From positions 1 through 45,912 of the forward strand of contig CALHAW010000030.1 in NCBI GenBank assembly GCA_937934135.1: a stretch of DNA of 45,912 bases, read 5' to 3'. This DNA is from an uncultured Alphaproteobacteria bacterium (GTDB lineage Bacteria > Pseudomonadota > Alphaproteobacteria > Micavibrionales > Micavibrionaceae). A program made the translations under genes and the position numbers. The notes beneath the pieces are model-generated. The model made no database searches, had not been told where the DNA came from, and worked only from the letters and a program-made list of their open reading frames with translations. This document shows positions 9,322 to 19,042 of the stretch, one piece after another. The stretch's first letter is position 1; each line of letters begins with the position of its first letter.

Positions 9322-11121
9322 ATGAAAACAGCAAAAAAAGTTATTACCATTATTGGCGCCTGCGCCGTAGGCCTTTTGGGTGGATACATTTTATCAGAAA
9401 AATTTATTACGCCTGCCGATACAACATCCCCCAACAGCGCCACACAATTTACCATTGCCCAAAATTATGCGCAGCAATGGAATCAATCCGCAGGCAATTT
9501 TGTCCGTGCCACATCATACGGTAATTTTTTAATTGGCAATTTCGCGCAAACAGAAAAAGATTGGGACACCGCCAGTGATCATATTAATCTTGTTCTTAAA
9601 AAAGATAAAACAGACGGTCTGTTAAAACATGCCATGGTTTTGGCCATGGGCGCAGGCGATTATCCCAAAGCCATCGCACTTTCTGATCAAGTGCTGGAAG
9701 AAAGCCCTGGTGACTTGCTCGCTACTTTATTTAAGGTTGCGTATCTTTTTAAAAAAGAAGATTACAATAACATTCCCGAAGTCATTCAGACATTAAAAGA
9801 AGATTCTATTGCTGGCTTCATTGTGCCAGTTCTTCATCTTTGGAATAATGCCCGAAACGGCGAATTTGATACCAGTCAACTAAGTGGCAATAGCTTTTTT
9901 GTCTATCAAGCGATGTTAATTGGGGATTATGCGGGTAAACCTGACGAAGCACTCAATTTCGCAAAGCAATATTTCTCTCTCACCGAAACAGATTTGCGTG
10001 ATTTTGAAAAAATGGCAGATTACTTCGCCAAGCTGGGCCATACGACAAAAGCCATTGATCTGTATGAATTGCTGGCCAAGGAAGAATTTGCCAATGACAC
10101 AATCCGCGATAAATTGGCGGCGCTTAAAAACAATACAGATATTGCAGACTTACTGGAAACACCCGTGATTAAAACACCAAAAGACGGCGTGGCGCAGGTC
10201 TTTTTGGGTATGGCAAAAATCTTAACCCGTGAACAAAGTTTGGATAGTGGTATTATATTTTCTCAACTGTCACTTTTTCTTAATCCTGAACTCAATAATA
10301 GCAAAATTTTATTGGCGCAGATCTTAAGCACGCAAGAACAAGTTGACGATTCTATTGCGGTTTACAAAACCATTCCCAAAGGAAATAGTGATCATATTTT
10401 AGCGCAACGCAATATCGCCAATCTTTTGGTTGAAAAAGAAAAAATTGAAGATGCGATTGAAATTCTAGAGGGGATTTATACAGAATATAATGATCTTGAT
10501 GCACTTATTCAGGTGGGTGATATTCACCGATATGAAGAAAACTATCAAAATGCGGTAAAAGCATATAATCGCGTTGTCAGTGATTTAAATAATAAAGTGA
10601 CAAAAGAATATTGGCATGTCTTATATGCCCGCGGCATGGCGTATGAGCGTTTAAAAAAGTTTGAGCAATCCGAAGATGATTTACTCCAAGCTTTAGAGTT
10701 TCAACCAGAGCATCCTTTTTTATTAAATTATTTAGGGTATAGCTGGGCGGATCAAGAAAAGAACTTAGATCAAGCCATGGACATGATCCTAAAAGCCTTC
10801 ACCATCAAGCCAGATGATGGGTATATTGCCGATTCTGTGGGATGGGTACATTATCGCCTGAAAGATTACGATGAAGCCATTGATTATCTGGAACGCGCCG
10901 TTGAATTACTTCCCTATGACGCCACGATCAATGACCATTTAGGTGATGCTTATTGGCAAGTAGGTCGGAAAACAGAAGCAAAATTTCAGTGGGAACGCGC
11001 GCTCAATAACGCCGAAGAAAACGAAGCAGAGCTGAAAGACAAAATCGACCTTAAGCTTGTTTACGGATATTTAGAAGAAAAAGAAATCACAAAGCGTCTC
11101 AATAATCAGACAAAAGAATAA
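9322..11121 (+). CDS. Membrane-anchored tetratricopeptide-repeat protein
   Basis: 599-residue protein. A hydrophobic stretch at about residues 6-24 (VITIIGACAVGLLGGYIL) is an anchor or signal. The rest is helical TPR solenoid, clearest at the C terminus (ALEFQPEHPFLLNYLGYSWA, AFTIKPDDGYIADSVGWVHY, AVELLPYDATINDHLGDAYW). It probably acts outside the cytoplasmic membrane as a scaffold; the partner is unknown. It lies between ETF-QO (6 bp upstream) and ispE (stop and start codons directly adjacent), so it is translated within an operon. No catalytic motif is visible. Confidence 0.88.
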   Translation: MKTAKKVITIIGACAVGLLGGYILSEKFITPADTTSPNSATQFTIAQNYAQQWNQSAGNFVRATSYGNFLIGNFAQTEKDWDTASDHINLVLKKDKTDGLLKHAMVLAMGAGDYPKAIALSDQVLEESPGDLLATLFKVAYLFKKEDYNNIPEVIQTLKEDSIAGFIVPVLHLWNNARNGEFDTSQLSGNSFFVYQAMLIGDYAGKPDEALNFAKQYFSLTETDLRDFEKMADYFAKLGHTTKAIDLYELLAKEEFANDTIRDKLAALKNNTDIADLLETPVIKTPKDGVAQVFLGMAKILTREQSLDSGIIFSQLSLFLNPELNNSKILLAQILSTQEQVDDSIAVYKTIPKGNSDHILAQRNIANLLVEKEKIEDAIEILEGIYTEYNDLDALIQVGDIHRYEENYQNAVKAYNRVVSDLNNKVTKEYWHVLYARGMAYERLKKFEQSEDDLLQALEFQPEHPFLLNYLGYSWADQEKNLDQAMDMILKAFTIKPDDGYIADSVGWVHYRLKDYDEAIDYLERAVELLPYDATINDHLGDAYWQVGRKTEAKFQWERALNNAEENEAELKDKIDLKLVYGYLEEKEITKRLNNQTKE

Positions 11122-11955
11122 ATGACCTTTTCTGTTCTTGCGCCCTTTAAAGTTAATCTTTTCCTGCATGTAACGGGGCAAAAACCAAACGGTTATCACA
11201 CGCTTCAATCTCATGTTATGTTTGCGGATTATGGTGATGAAATCATCTTAGAAAAAAGTGATCAATATATTCTGATTGTAAAAGGCGCATTTGCAAAAAC
11301 ATTAGATGTTGAAAATAATTTAGTGACCAAGGCCGTTAACGGCCTTACTGCGCTCATCAATAAAACCCCTTCCATCGCAATCACCCTTATTAAAAACACC
11401 CCTGTCGGCGCAGGTTTAGGCGGGGGGTCAAGCGATGTGGCGGCCATTATCAAGGCGCTGATTAAATTTTGGGATGTGACCCCCGATCCAAAGGCATTAA
11501 ACGCCCTTTTGCTATCCCTTGGCGCGGACGTTCCCGCATGTTTTCATGGCGCCAGCTGTTGGGTGGAAGAGATTGGGGAGGATATAACCCCCCTGCCCTG
11601 TTCCGCCTATCCAGCGGTTATTATTTTTCCAAATATGCCATGTCATACGGCCTCTATTTTTAAAGATTTTAAAGAAGAATTTTCTGATGATATTGCCACC
11701 CCTGAAATGATTGATTTAAATTTCATCAAGGCGCAAAAAAATGATTTAACACAAGCTGCCATTCAATCAGCACCGTCTATTCAACAAGCATTAGAGACCT
11801 TAAATAAAGAAGAAAATATTGCATTTAACCGTATGAGCGGAAGCGGATCTGCTTGTTTTGGCGTGTGCGACACAATAGACAACGCGCAATCCATTGCGGG
11901 TAAAATTGGTAACATCCATCCTGAATGGTGGGTTAAGGCCGTAACTTTATCTTAG
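11122..11955 (+). CDS. ispE: 4-diphosphocytidyl-2-C-methyl-D-erythritol kinase
   Basis: 277-residue GHMP kinase of the MEP isoprenoid pathway. It phosphorylates the 2-hydroxyl of CDP-methylerythritol. The start is canonical (FSVLAPFKVNLFLHVTGQKP NGYH in two parts), followed by the ATP loop PVGAGLGGGSSDVAA. The C-terminal block MSGSGSACFGV is also normal. The ATG immediately follows the TAA of the TPR gene, indicating translational coupling. The gene ends 13 bp from the convergent PodJ-like gene. Confidence 0.95.
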   Translation: MTFSVLAPFKVNLFLHVTGQKPNGYHTLQSHVMFADYGDEIILEKSDQYILIVKGAFAKTLDVENNLVTKAVNGLTALINKTPSIAITLIKNTPVGAGLGGGSSDVAAIIKALIKFWDVTPDPKALNALLLSLGADVPACFHGASCWVEEIGEDITPLPCSAYPAVIIFPNMPCHTASIFKDFKEEFSDDIATPEMIDLNFIKAQKNDLTQAAIQSAPSIQQALETLNKEENIAFNRMSGSGSACFGVCDTIDNAQSIAGKIGNIHPEWWVKAVTLS

Positions 11956-11968
11956 AGTAAAAAGCGTT

Positions 11969-14074
11969 TTAACTATTTGAACCCGAAGCGCCGCCAATCA
12001 TATAGGTGAGTAGAGATTTTGTTGCCTTACCATCAATCGGCAATTTATTTACGCGCTGATAAGATTTAATTGCGGACGCGGTGTTTGGGCCATAAATGCC
12101 ATCTGCAGGCCCCGCATAATCACCCGTTACCATTAGAAATTCTTGAATTTGCGCAATAATGGCTTGTCCTGCTGTTACGTTCCCTGTGGCGGCGCGTGAT
12201 GGCCCGACACGATATCCTTTAACAGATTGATTGATTTGCTGCATGCGCTCCACAAGGTTATCGACATCTTTGCTATCAATTTGAAGCGTGCGCATAAGCC
12301 CTTCCATGGCAGGTTTTGCATCTGTTACGCCTTGGTCAGCTGCTATTTTATACCAAAGCAATGCTTCATTCGGCTTTGCTTCACCAAGCAAACCATTTTC
12401 AAAAATAAGGCCTAAATTATATGCGGCTTCCATCACACCATTATTCGCAGCACGCTCAAAGAACGCTGCAGCAAGGGGGGGATTATAATCCGTACCAATA
12501 CCTTCAATATGGGCAATCCCTAAATTATATTGCGCTTCGGCATGGTCAACGCGCGCGGCTTCACGATACCAATAGAGCGCACGGTCAAGATCACGATCTT
12601 GTCCTAACCCTTGATGATAAAGAACACCAAGATTATAGCGTGCATTGCCTATTTTATTATCGGCTGCTTCACGAAACCAAAGCGCTGCACGTTCAAAATT
12701 TTGTTCAACGCCACCATGACCTGCTGTATAAATCGCTGCTAAATCATGTTGCGCTTCGCCATTACCGGCAAAGGCTTGTGTTTCAATATCGCGTACCAAA
12801 GTAGGAAGTGATTTATCAATCGTAATCCGTTCAACCAAACGGCCATTATCTTTTTCCGCTTTAATCTTTTTGCTTAAAGAAGGGTCTTGGTTAAAAGCAA
12901 TAGAATCAAAGTTATTTAAAAATGGTGTAATAGACGGCGCACCTGATACTGGATTTACATCATCTTGTGTTTTTGCTGTTGGCGCTTCGACAGGTTTTTG
13001 TGCCTCTGTCGCGCCAGGTTCTAATGCGTTCAATTCTGACGCTAAACCTTCTGGATTTGCCTCTAATGCTTCGAGCAGTTGATCATCATTCAGATCAAGC
13101 ACGCCTGCATTTGTTTCTTGTGATTGAATCTCATTCAATGGTGCTTCTTCTTGGCTTGTTGTGAATGGCTGGGCTTCTTGTAGATCGCCCTGATTAAGGC
13201 TTTCTGCACCACTTGCAGGGATAATATTATTGGCTTGTTCTGCGCTACCAACTGCTTCCCAGCGATTTTCAGATAGATTAAGGCGCGCCAAACCACCATT
13301 TTCTAAGACTGCAATTTGTGGCACTTGCGGTTGTTGCACTTGATTAATTGCCCATCCGCCTAGCAATGCCGCAATAATCATAGAGGCCATACCCAATGTC
13401 TGCATATTTAAAAAACGCACCAAGAACGGCTTATCTGATCCTGATTCATTATCACTTAATGTCGGGGCAGATAATGCAATCTGTCCTGCCGCGCCGCGAT
13501 CTGTCAAAAGAACCATCGCCTTAGAGTTAAGTGCATTCTTGGTATCTGACATCATTTCTTCAAGGCGTTCTAACTTACGCACTAAACGTGAACGATCCTG
13601 CGAAGATAATTCAAGCTGGCGATCAATACGCGCTTGCTCTGTCACTGATTCATCAAGACGTTGATCAATCATAGATTGTTTGTCTTCTGTCTCTTTGAGA
13701 CGACGATCCAACACCGCTTGCCCTGCAACGGCCGTGACTAGTTTTTGTTCTGTTGATTTAATGGTGCGTTCAAGGCGCGCTTGGCGCTCTAGGCTTTCAG
13801 TATCAATGTTGCCCTTAGTGCTTAATTTATTTTCAATCGCAAGGAATGCTTTTTCAGAATTATCGGACTTATCTTCCAGCTCTCTCAATGATTTACGGTA
13901 TTCACGCAGCTCTCTTAACAGCTCATAACGCTCTGCTTCACTGCGTTTTAATTTATCGCCGATTTGTGCCAGCATGCGGATAATATCATTACCGCGCGGT
14001 GCATTATATGTGTCTTGTTCTGGTGGTCTTACCACATGAACTCTATCTGGTGTGCGCTTTGATTTCATCGCCAA
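11969..14074 (-). CDS. PodJ-like Sel1-repeat and peptidoglycan-binding membrane protein
   Basis: 701-residue protein with four parts. Residues about 28-190 are charged coiled coil rich in Glu, Lys and Arg. One membrane segment near 230-245 (MASMIIAALLGGWAINQ) follows, then an acidic Gln/Pro-rich linker. Four or five Sel1 repeats come next (GEAQHDLAAIYTAGHG, ARYNLGVLYHQGLG, AQYNLGIAHIEGIG, AAYNLGLIFENGLL). A C-terminal peptidoglycan-binding domain (GPADGIYGPNTASAIKSYQR) ends the protein. This order, cytoplasmic coiled coil, TM, periplasmic Sel1, PG-binding, is that of PodJ-type polar organisers, which link cell poles to pili and division in Caulobacter. Function here is inferred from architecture only. 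Confidence 0.85.
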   Translation of the reverse strand: MAMKSKRTPDRVHVVRPPEQDTYNAPRGNDIIRMLAQIGDKLKRSEAERYELLRELREYRKSLRELEDKSDNSEKAFLAIENKLSTKGNIDTESLERQARLERTIKSTEQKLVTAVAGQAVLDRRLKETEDKQSMIDQRLDESVTEQARIDRQLELSSQDRSRLVRKLERLEEMMSDTKNALNSKAMVLLTDRGAAGQIALSAPTLSDNESGSDKPFLVRFLNMQTLGMASMIIAALLGGWAINQVQQPQVPQIAVLENGGLARLNLSENRWEAVGSAEQANNIIPASGAESLNQGDLQEAQPFTTSQEEAPLNEIQSQETNAGVLDLNDDQLLEALEANPEGLASELNALEPGATEAQKPVEAPTAKTQDDVNPVSGAPSITPFLNNFDSIAFNQDPSLSKKIKAEKDNGRLVERITIDKSLPTLVRDIETQAFAGNGEAQHDLAAIYTAGHGGVEQNFERAALWFREAADNKIGNARYNLGVLYHQGLGQDRDLDRALYWYREAARVDHAEAQYNLGIAHIEGIGTDYNPPLAAAFFERAANNGVMEAAYNLGLIFENGLLGEAKPNEALLWYKIAADQGVTDAKPAMEGLMRTLQIDSKDVDNLVERMQQINQSVKGYRVGPSRAATGNVTAGQAIIAQIQEFLMVTGDYAGPADGIYGPNTASAIKSYQRVNKLPIDGKATKSLLTYMIGGASGSNS

Positions 14075-14245
14075 TATCCTTATTTATGCTTTTAATATCC
14101 ATAACTTAGCCGTTTACCCCCCTAAAACTCAAGAGAAATAAGTAAAATACAGCTTTTATACCCAATTAATATGAGGAAAAAGGGGCTGAAACCGAAGTAA
14201 TTAGAGGCTTTAAAGGGAATAAGTCATTGTGAAAATACGTGAAAT

Positions 14246-14275
14246 TTGCATTGATTTACATAAAACAGGTAGAAT
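14246..14275 (+). promoter_or_regulatory. Possible promoter upstream of the adhesin
   Basis: TTGCAT, an 18-bp spacer, then TAGAAT (5 of 6 matches to the -10 consensus). Transcription would start just before the hairpin at 14289. A second weak candidate lies nearer the gene: TTGTTA-N18-GATAAT at 14354-14383. Neither is proven. The rest of the 345-bp gap 14075-14419 holds the hairpin below and AT-rich sequence with no ORF that I can support. Confidence 0.3.
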
Positions 14276-14288
14276 AATAATTAAGTTC

Positions 14289-14311
14289 ACCGAATTAGGT
14301 CGGTTTTTTTT
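14289..14311 (+). terminator. Orphan plus-strand terminator-like hairpin
   Basis: ACCGA-ATTAGG-TCGGT directly followed by eight T residues in total. The stem is only 5 bp, so it would be a weak terminator. There is no plus-strand gene upstream (the PodJ-like gene is divergent), and the adhesin starts 109 bp later. It may end a short leader or small RNA, or act as an attenuator. Confidence 0.45.
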
Positions 14312-14419
14312 AATTTTAAATGTCCGTGAGTATTGTCTTTAAATCCTCACTTTTTGTTAAGAACTTTTCTGTATCTTGATAATCAGGGCATTATTTAACA
14401 CTTTTAAGGGGCATACAGC

Positions 14420-17400
14420 ATGACTTGCGAACTCTATCTCATCGGACAACCTGAAAACGCGGCAAGCGATTCACACACTATTCCAGCAGGCAGTACGGCC
14501 AAGCTTGAATTTGGCGCAGCTGATATTGCAGGTATGCAGCTTAATGGTGATGGTGGCTTAATTGTTACACTTGAAGATGGCGGGCAAGTTATCATTGATA
14601 ATTACGAATCATTCGCGTGTGATGAACACCAACTGACAATGAACGATGGAACAGTCGTTGACCTGGATGTGCTTTCAACATCTTTCCAAACAGCCGATGC
14701 GTTGTTCGGTTCTTTTGATGTGCAACCGCCCCTTGATAATATCATTGATAAACCATCAGAAAATGAAATTGCAGAAATCGCACTGAATAGTGGCGAGAAA
14801 TATATTTGTAACTTTGATCCCGCAACAATGAATCAAGCAATGGTTGATGTTGTTGATGGCAACATGGTTTTGAACTTTGCAGACGGTTCACAAATTATCT
14901 TTTCTGATTATGTTGAACTTGTGGAAGGCGAACTTCCACCAGAACTCACTTTGGCCGATGGCACAGTAATTGACGGAAACGAGCTTTTAACAGAAGTCAC
15001 AGATTTAGTAGCAGGTATTGAACCTGCCGCGGGTGAGGAAGAGCCTTCCGCAGAAGATTTAGCCGCCCTTGCAGAAGGGTTAGCAAATATTGAAACAGCT
15101 GCCGGTGAATCCAGCGCAGGCAATAGTGGTTTTGGCTTTGGTAGTACATTTAGCACCACTGACTTTAACGCGCCAGATGACATTGGCGCCCTTGGCGCAA
15201 CATCATTAAATTATGTTGCTCCGGGTTCAGGGCCACAAAACGCTCTAATCGATGAAGATACACGACCAATATTATCAACAGAAAGTGAATTTTTAGATGA
15301 AACATCACTTCTTCTTGGCTCTGTTGAAAGAACAGGGCAGGTAACTGTTGATTTTGGTGCAGATGGGCCAGGCGCAGTAACAAGCAATGGGTCATTCTCG
15401 TTTAATGGGTCTGTCCTTAATAATCAGCTTTCTTCACAAGGGGCGCCAATTACAATTATCCGCACTGCGAATGGGTATGAAGGTGTTGCCAATGGCGAAG
15501 CTGTTTTTGAATTTACGATTGAAACAAATGGTGAATACACATTTACACAACATGCATCTATTGATCATGGTGATCCAGATAATGCCAATGAAACAGTAAC
15601 ATTAAACTTTGGTGTGCGTGCAACAGATTCAGATGGTGATGTTGCCAATACAGGGGTATCTGTAACAATCGCAGATGATGCCCCTATCGTTCTTTCACAG
15701 GTGGCCACAGTTGTTGATGAAACAAATCTTGACGGCGGTGGCCTATTTGCGATTGGCCAATTCCATACTGATATGGGCCAAGACGTCAATGAAACAGGCG
15801 CTTTTGGAACAACGGGTGAATTTATTGCGAGTGGTTCTGTTGATAATAACCAACTGACGTCTAATGGTGTTGCTATTGTTGTGACTGCGACAGACACAGG
15901 TTATGTGGGTATGGCTGGTAGTGCTGTTGTTTTTGAACTTAATATTGACCCAGATACTGGATCATATGGTTATCAGCAATTTGGTGGAATTGATCACGCA
16001 GATGCTGCAGATGCAGATGATGTTCTAAACTTACATTTTGGCCTACAAGTCACTGATGTCGACGGTGATACAGCAGAAGGTTTTGTGACAGTAAACGTCC
16101 ATGACGATGGCGCGAGCATTGGTAACGGCGCAAGTACCGTTGATGAAACAGGTGGGTTTGATACCGTTACTGGTTCAATCTCTGTTGATGCTGGCGCAGA
16201 TGGCAGCGCAGATGGCGTTGTTGGAAACGGCGTCTTTAGTGCCTCTGATCCAAGCTTAACATCCAACGGACAAGCCGTAAATGTCAGTTACGACGCAAGT
16301 AACAACACATATACGGGAACAGCCGGTGGTCGTACAATCTTCACATTGAATATTGAAGCAGATGGCGAGTATAGCTTTACACAGCTTGATACACTCGACC
16401 ATGCAGACACCACAAATGCCAATGACGCTATCGCGCTTAAATTCGGTGTTGCGATTACTGATAATGATGGAGACAGCGATAATGCCAGCATTACAATCAA
16501 TGTTCGTGACGATGGCGCCGTAGCAAGAAATGACTCTAACAGCGTTGCACGAAATCAAACAAGAGAAACAGGAAATGTTTTAAACAATGATGATTTTGGC
16601 GCTGATAGCGATGGTACACTTCTTACAACAGGCACATTCGTCGGTAATTTTGGAACACTCACATTAAACGCAAATGGATCTTACTCTTATGTTGTAACAG
16701 ATCAAACTGGTGTTAGAAGTGCGGGAACAGATGTGTTCTCATACCAAATTGAAGATGCAGACGGAGATGTGGATACAGCGCAACTTACAATTAATGTTGC
16801 GGCTATTTTACCACCCCCTCCTCCTCCACCCCCTCCACCGCGCGCTTTCGAAGGCGGAGACGGCAACGGTGACGGTGCAGGAGCTTCCGCTTCACCACTC
16901 GTATTAGATTTAAATGGCGATGGAATTGGGCTTACGAATGAAGTCACCGGCGTAATGTTTGACATCGATAATGATGGTGAGAAAGAGCAAACTGGCTGGA
17001 TTGATGCAAATGATGGATTACTTACATTAGATAGAGATGGCGATGGTCAAATTACGGATCGGTCAGAATTATTTGGTGACACGGATGGATTTGATGATGG
17101 ATTCTCACGGCTTGCAAGCTTTGACAGTAACGAAGATGGAAAAATCACAGCCGGTGACGAAATATGGTCAGATTTAAATGTATGGCAAGACGCTAACCAA
17201 GATGGTATTTCTGATGCAGACGAGCTTTTATCACTCGATCAAATTGGTATCGTTAGTATTAATTTAAATGCGGAAACACCAAAAGACCTATATATTGAAG
17301 GGAATTGGATTTCACATGTTAGTGACTTCACATTTGCCGATGGTTCAACAGGTGAGATTGTTGATGCTTGGTTTGAGTATGACGAAGTCTTCAATTACCA

Positions 17401-17932
17401 AGGTGTCGAAAACCTTACAAGCTTCGGTCAAGAGATCAACGTAGTCTATGATGAGGCGACAGGTATTTATCAAGGTATTGCGGGCGAAGATATCGTGTTT
17501 AACATTCAGGTTTCCGAAGATGGGACACATGACTTTAACCTCTTTTCCCCGATCGATAATAATGGAAACGAAATTGATCTTCGATTTGGAACAGGCGCAG
17601 ATACCGTACAAGTCACCGTAACGCAAGATGATATAGATGAAGTGCTGGCGGATACTGACCCAAGTGTTTGGATGGATGCCATTGAAGAAAGTGCGGAATC
17701 TATCACTCATATGTCAGAAGGTGACGGCGCAACGGACTTCTCCCTTGTTGTTGATCACGGTGATGATGTCACAGAAAGCATTGAAGAATGGGTGCATAGC
17801 GATGAAGGCGTTGAATCTGCACCAGTTATTAACAATGAAGACGCATCAGCAATAAACGAGCAAGCCATGTTTGACGTGGCATCCGCAGAGATGCCAACCT
17901 TGGTTGAAGATAATGGCGGCGGCATCATCTAA
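14420..17932 (+). CDS. Large T1SS-143-repeat calcium-binding adhesin
   Basis: 1170 residues, strongly acidic, no N-terminal signal peptide. Residues about 20-190 hold two related dG-rich modules (LIVTLEDGGQVIIDNY and MVLNFADGSQIIFSDY) like the BapA-type N-terminal prefix. Three tandem repeats of about 141 residues follow (about 290-705), each beginning at a V/L-DE motif and ending with DSDGD...V-DDG/A. Next come a VCBS/cadherin-like module, a run of ten prolines (codons 16811-16840), and a block with five DxDxDG-type calcium loops (LDLNGDGIG, DRDGDGQITDRSELFGD, DSNEDGKI, DANQDGI). A degenerate partial repeat ends the protein. Type I secretion is inferred from the family; no transporter and no GGxGxD nonapeptide array lie in the window. 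AAGGGG precedes the ATG with good spacing. Confidence 0.85.
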   Translation: MTCELYLIGQPENAASDSHTIPAGSTAKLEFGAADIAGMQLNGDGGLIVTLEDGGQVIIDNYESFACDEHQLTMNDGTVVDLDVLSTSFQTADALFGSFDVQPPLDNIIDKPSENEIAEIALNSGEKYICNFDPATMNQAMVDVVDGNMVLNFADGSQIIFSDYVELVEGELPPELTLADGTVIDGNELLTEVTDLVAGIEPAAGEEEPSAEDLAALAEGLANIETAAGESSAGNSGFGFGSTFSTTDFNAPDDIGALGATSLNYVAPGSGPQNALIDEDTRPILSTESEFLDETSLLLGSVERTGQVTVDFGADGPGAVTSNGSFSFNGSVLNNQLSSQGAPITIIRTANGYEGVANGEAVFEFTIETNGEYTFTQHASIDHGDPDNANETVTLNFGVRATDSDGDVANTGVSVTIADDAPIVLSQVATVVDETNLDGGGLFAIGQFHTDMGQDVNETGAFGTTGEFIASGSVDNNQLTSNGVAIVVTATDTGYVGMAGSAVVFELNIDPDTGSYGYQQFGGIDHADAADADDVLNLHFGLQVTDVDGDTAEGFVTVNVHDDGASIGNGASTVDETGGFDTVTGSISVDAGADGSADGVVGNGVFSASDPSLTSNGQAVNVSYDASNNTYTGTAGGRTIFTLNIEADGEYSFTQLDTLDHADTTNANDAIALKFGVAITDNDGDSDNASITINVRDDGAVARNDSNSVARNQTRETGNVLNNDDFGADSDGTLLTTGTFVGNFGTLTLNANGSYSYVVTDQTGVRSAGTDVFSYQIEDADGDVDTAQLTINVAAILPPPPPPPPPPRAFEGGDGNGDGAGASASPLVLDLNGDGIGLTNEVTGVMFDIDNDGEKEQTGWIDANDGLLTLDRDGDGQITDRSELFGDTDGFDDGFSRLASFDSNEDGKITAGDEIWSDLNVWQDANQDGISDADELLSLDQIGIVSINLNAETPKDLYIEGNWISHVSDFTFADGSTGEIVDAWFEYDEVFNYQGVENLTSFGQEINVVYDEATGIYQGIAGEDIVFNIQVSEDGTHDFNLFSPIDNNGNEIDLRFGTGADTVQVTVTQDDIDEVLADTDPSVWMDAIEESAESITHMSEGDGATDFSLVVDHGDDVTESIEEWVHSDEGVESAPVINNEDASAINEQAMFDVASAEMPTLVEDNGGGII
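15288..16540 (+). repeat. Three tandem T1SS-143-type repeats in the adhesin
   Basis: Units of about 423 bp begin near 15288, 15711 and 16135. Shared protein landmarks are G-FSFN/ASD...N-Q-LTSNG, Y.G.A....VFELNIE.DG.Y.FTQ, IDHAD..NAND, LKFGV..TD.DGD and DDGA. The DNA has clearly diverged, so recent expansion is unlikely. Confidence 0.75.
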
Positions 17933-17958
17933 GACGTTCAAAACTCAATAAATACCAA

Positions 17959-17997
17959 AATAAAAAAAACCCGCAGTGACATAAATCACTGCGGGTT
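17959..17997 (-). terminator. Strong intrinsic terminator of the formyltransferase gene
   Basis: A perfect 12-bp stem (AACCCGCAGTGA, 17968-17979, with TCACTGCGGGTT, 17986-17997) and a 6-nt loop. On the minus strand it is followed by an unbroken T tract (8 or more), so it terminates the gene ending at 18017. On the plus strand the hairpin also lies 35 bp after the adhesin stop but lacks a T tract. Confidence 0.85.
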
Positions 17998-18016
17998 CTA
18001 TGGTGGGGAAACTTTT

Positions 18017-19036
18017 TTATGTACCTACTAATTTCAAACCATTCGATCCGGATGGTTTTGAAACTGCATTTCCTAAAGTAAAAGAACTAGAATTTTTGGA
18101 TCCAAATTTTTTATTAACAGCCTGCGATACGATATGCTTAAATTCATCTCTATGCGGATTTACTCTTGGAACAAAAATTTGAGCTAAAAACACTTCCATT
18201 TTATGACGCGGTTCAACTAAAGCACCACCCTTTGCATTAAACTCATCGGTAAGCGCCACCTCAGGATAGCTGTAGTAATTTCCCTTTGAGGTGTTTTGAA
18301 CATATCTTTCTATTGGGATATCATTCAGAACACTTTGCATATGTCCTAAAACCATAGCCGCTACATTATCAGCATTAGTATTATAATGCCAAAAAACACT
18401 CATTTTAGGATTAACTTTTTGTGATGTTGTTGCGTGCTTTGCCCCTGTATCGAAACCTTTATCAACAGTGTGAAGAGTCCATTGAAGACTTTTAGCTCCA
18501 TCAAGCATTGCACGAAAAACTGGAATAACACCTCTATAATTTGGTAACCCGCCTGGATGCGCATTCCAGAAAAAACCTTTAGAATGAATAGCATCTCGAA
18601 CTTCTTGTTCGAAGTATTGCATGCAGCGAACAGATAACGCACCCAATATAGTTTCATCGTTTTTAATGCTATTAACGTGGCTCTTTGAGTTAACTGAATT
18701 TAAATGCTGAATTTTTAAATCAAAATGCTCTGCTAATTGTTGTGCAGTATAACAAGTGCCTTCCTTTAAGTTCCCATTACTATCTAACACTATTTTTTTT
18801 GAATTTAAATATGGTACGATTGTATCCTGAACAATATCATGCTGATAGAAACCATATTCTTGAACAGCTGGGTTAGATAAATTTGGACTGGTTAGCTTAG
18901 GTTTTTTAGGAAAGATGATAGTTGGTTTCAGTCCCATTTCCACCATTTCAGGCACTAGCTTATTCAATACGAGAAGATCAACAAGATCTTCACCTGCATA
19001 TAATAACACGTTATTTTTTTCTGAAATTTTACTCAT
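18017..19036 (-). CDS. Formyltransferase-fold enzyme, substrate unknown
   Basis: 339 residues. The centre has NAHPGGLPNYRGVIPVFRAM, which matches the formyltransferase signature N-x-H-x-(S/G)-L-P-x-YRG. A later H-T-V-D-KGFDTGA supplies the usual Asp-Thr-Gly. The catalytic Asn, His and Asp of the methionyl-tRNA and sugar-nucleotide formyltransferases are therefore present. It is not a standard Fmt: the N-terminal half is divergent and no C-terminal Fmt domain is recognisable. An N-formylating enzyme acting on an amino sugar or amino acid is the reasonable guess. It lies 6 bp after the XRE regulator on the same strand, so the pair is likely co-transcribed. The island is visibly more AT-rich than the flanks, hinting at acquisition by transfer. 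Confidence 0.7.
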   Translation of the reverse strand: MSKISEKNNVLLYAGEDLVDLLVLNKLVPEMVEMGLKPTIIFPKKPKLTSPNLSNPAVQEYGFYQHDIVQDTIVPYLNSKKIVLDSNGNLKEGTCYTAQQLAEHFDLKIQHLNSVNSKSHVNSIKNDETILGALSVRCMQYFEQEVRDAIHSKGFFWNAHPGGLPNYRGVIPVFRAMLDGAKSLQWTLHTVDKGFDTGAKHATTSQKVNPKMSVFWHYNTNADNVAAMVLGHMQSVLNDIPIERYVQNTSKGNYYSYPEVALTDEFNAKGGALVEPRHKMEVFLAQIFVPRVNPHRDEFKHIVSQAVNKKFGSKNSSSFTLGNAVSKPSGSNGLKLVGT

Positions 19037-19042
19037 AATTTT

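Noticed and set aside
15288-16540. CRISPR or DNA-level tandem repeat
   Set aside because: The periodicity is a protein-domain repeat with diverged DNA; no short identical repeats with spacers were seen anywhere.
16811-16840. Pyrimidine-rich run as a regulatory or slippage site
   Set aside because: It encodes an in-frame ten-proline hinge using mixed codons, so it is explained by the protein.
14908-16965. Several minus-strand frames of 70-110 codons opposite the adhesin
   Set aside because: They arise from the GAT/GGT-rich repeats read backwards and carry low-complexity Ser/Thr/Pro products.
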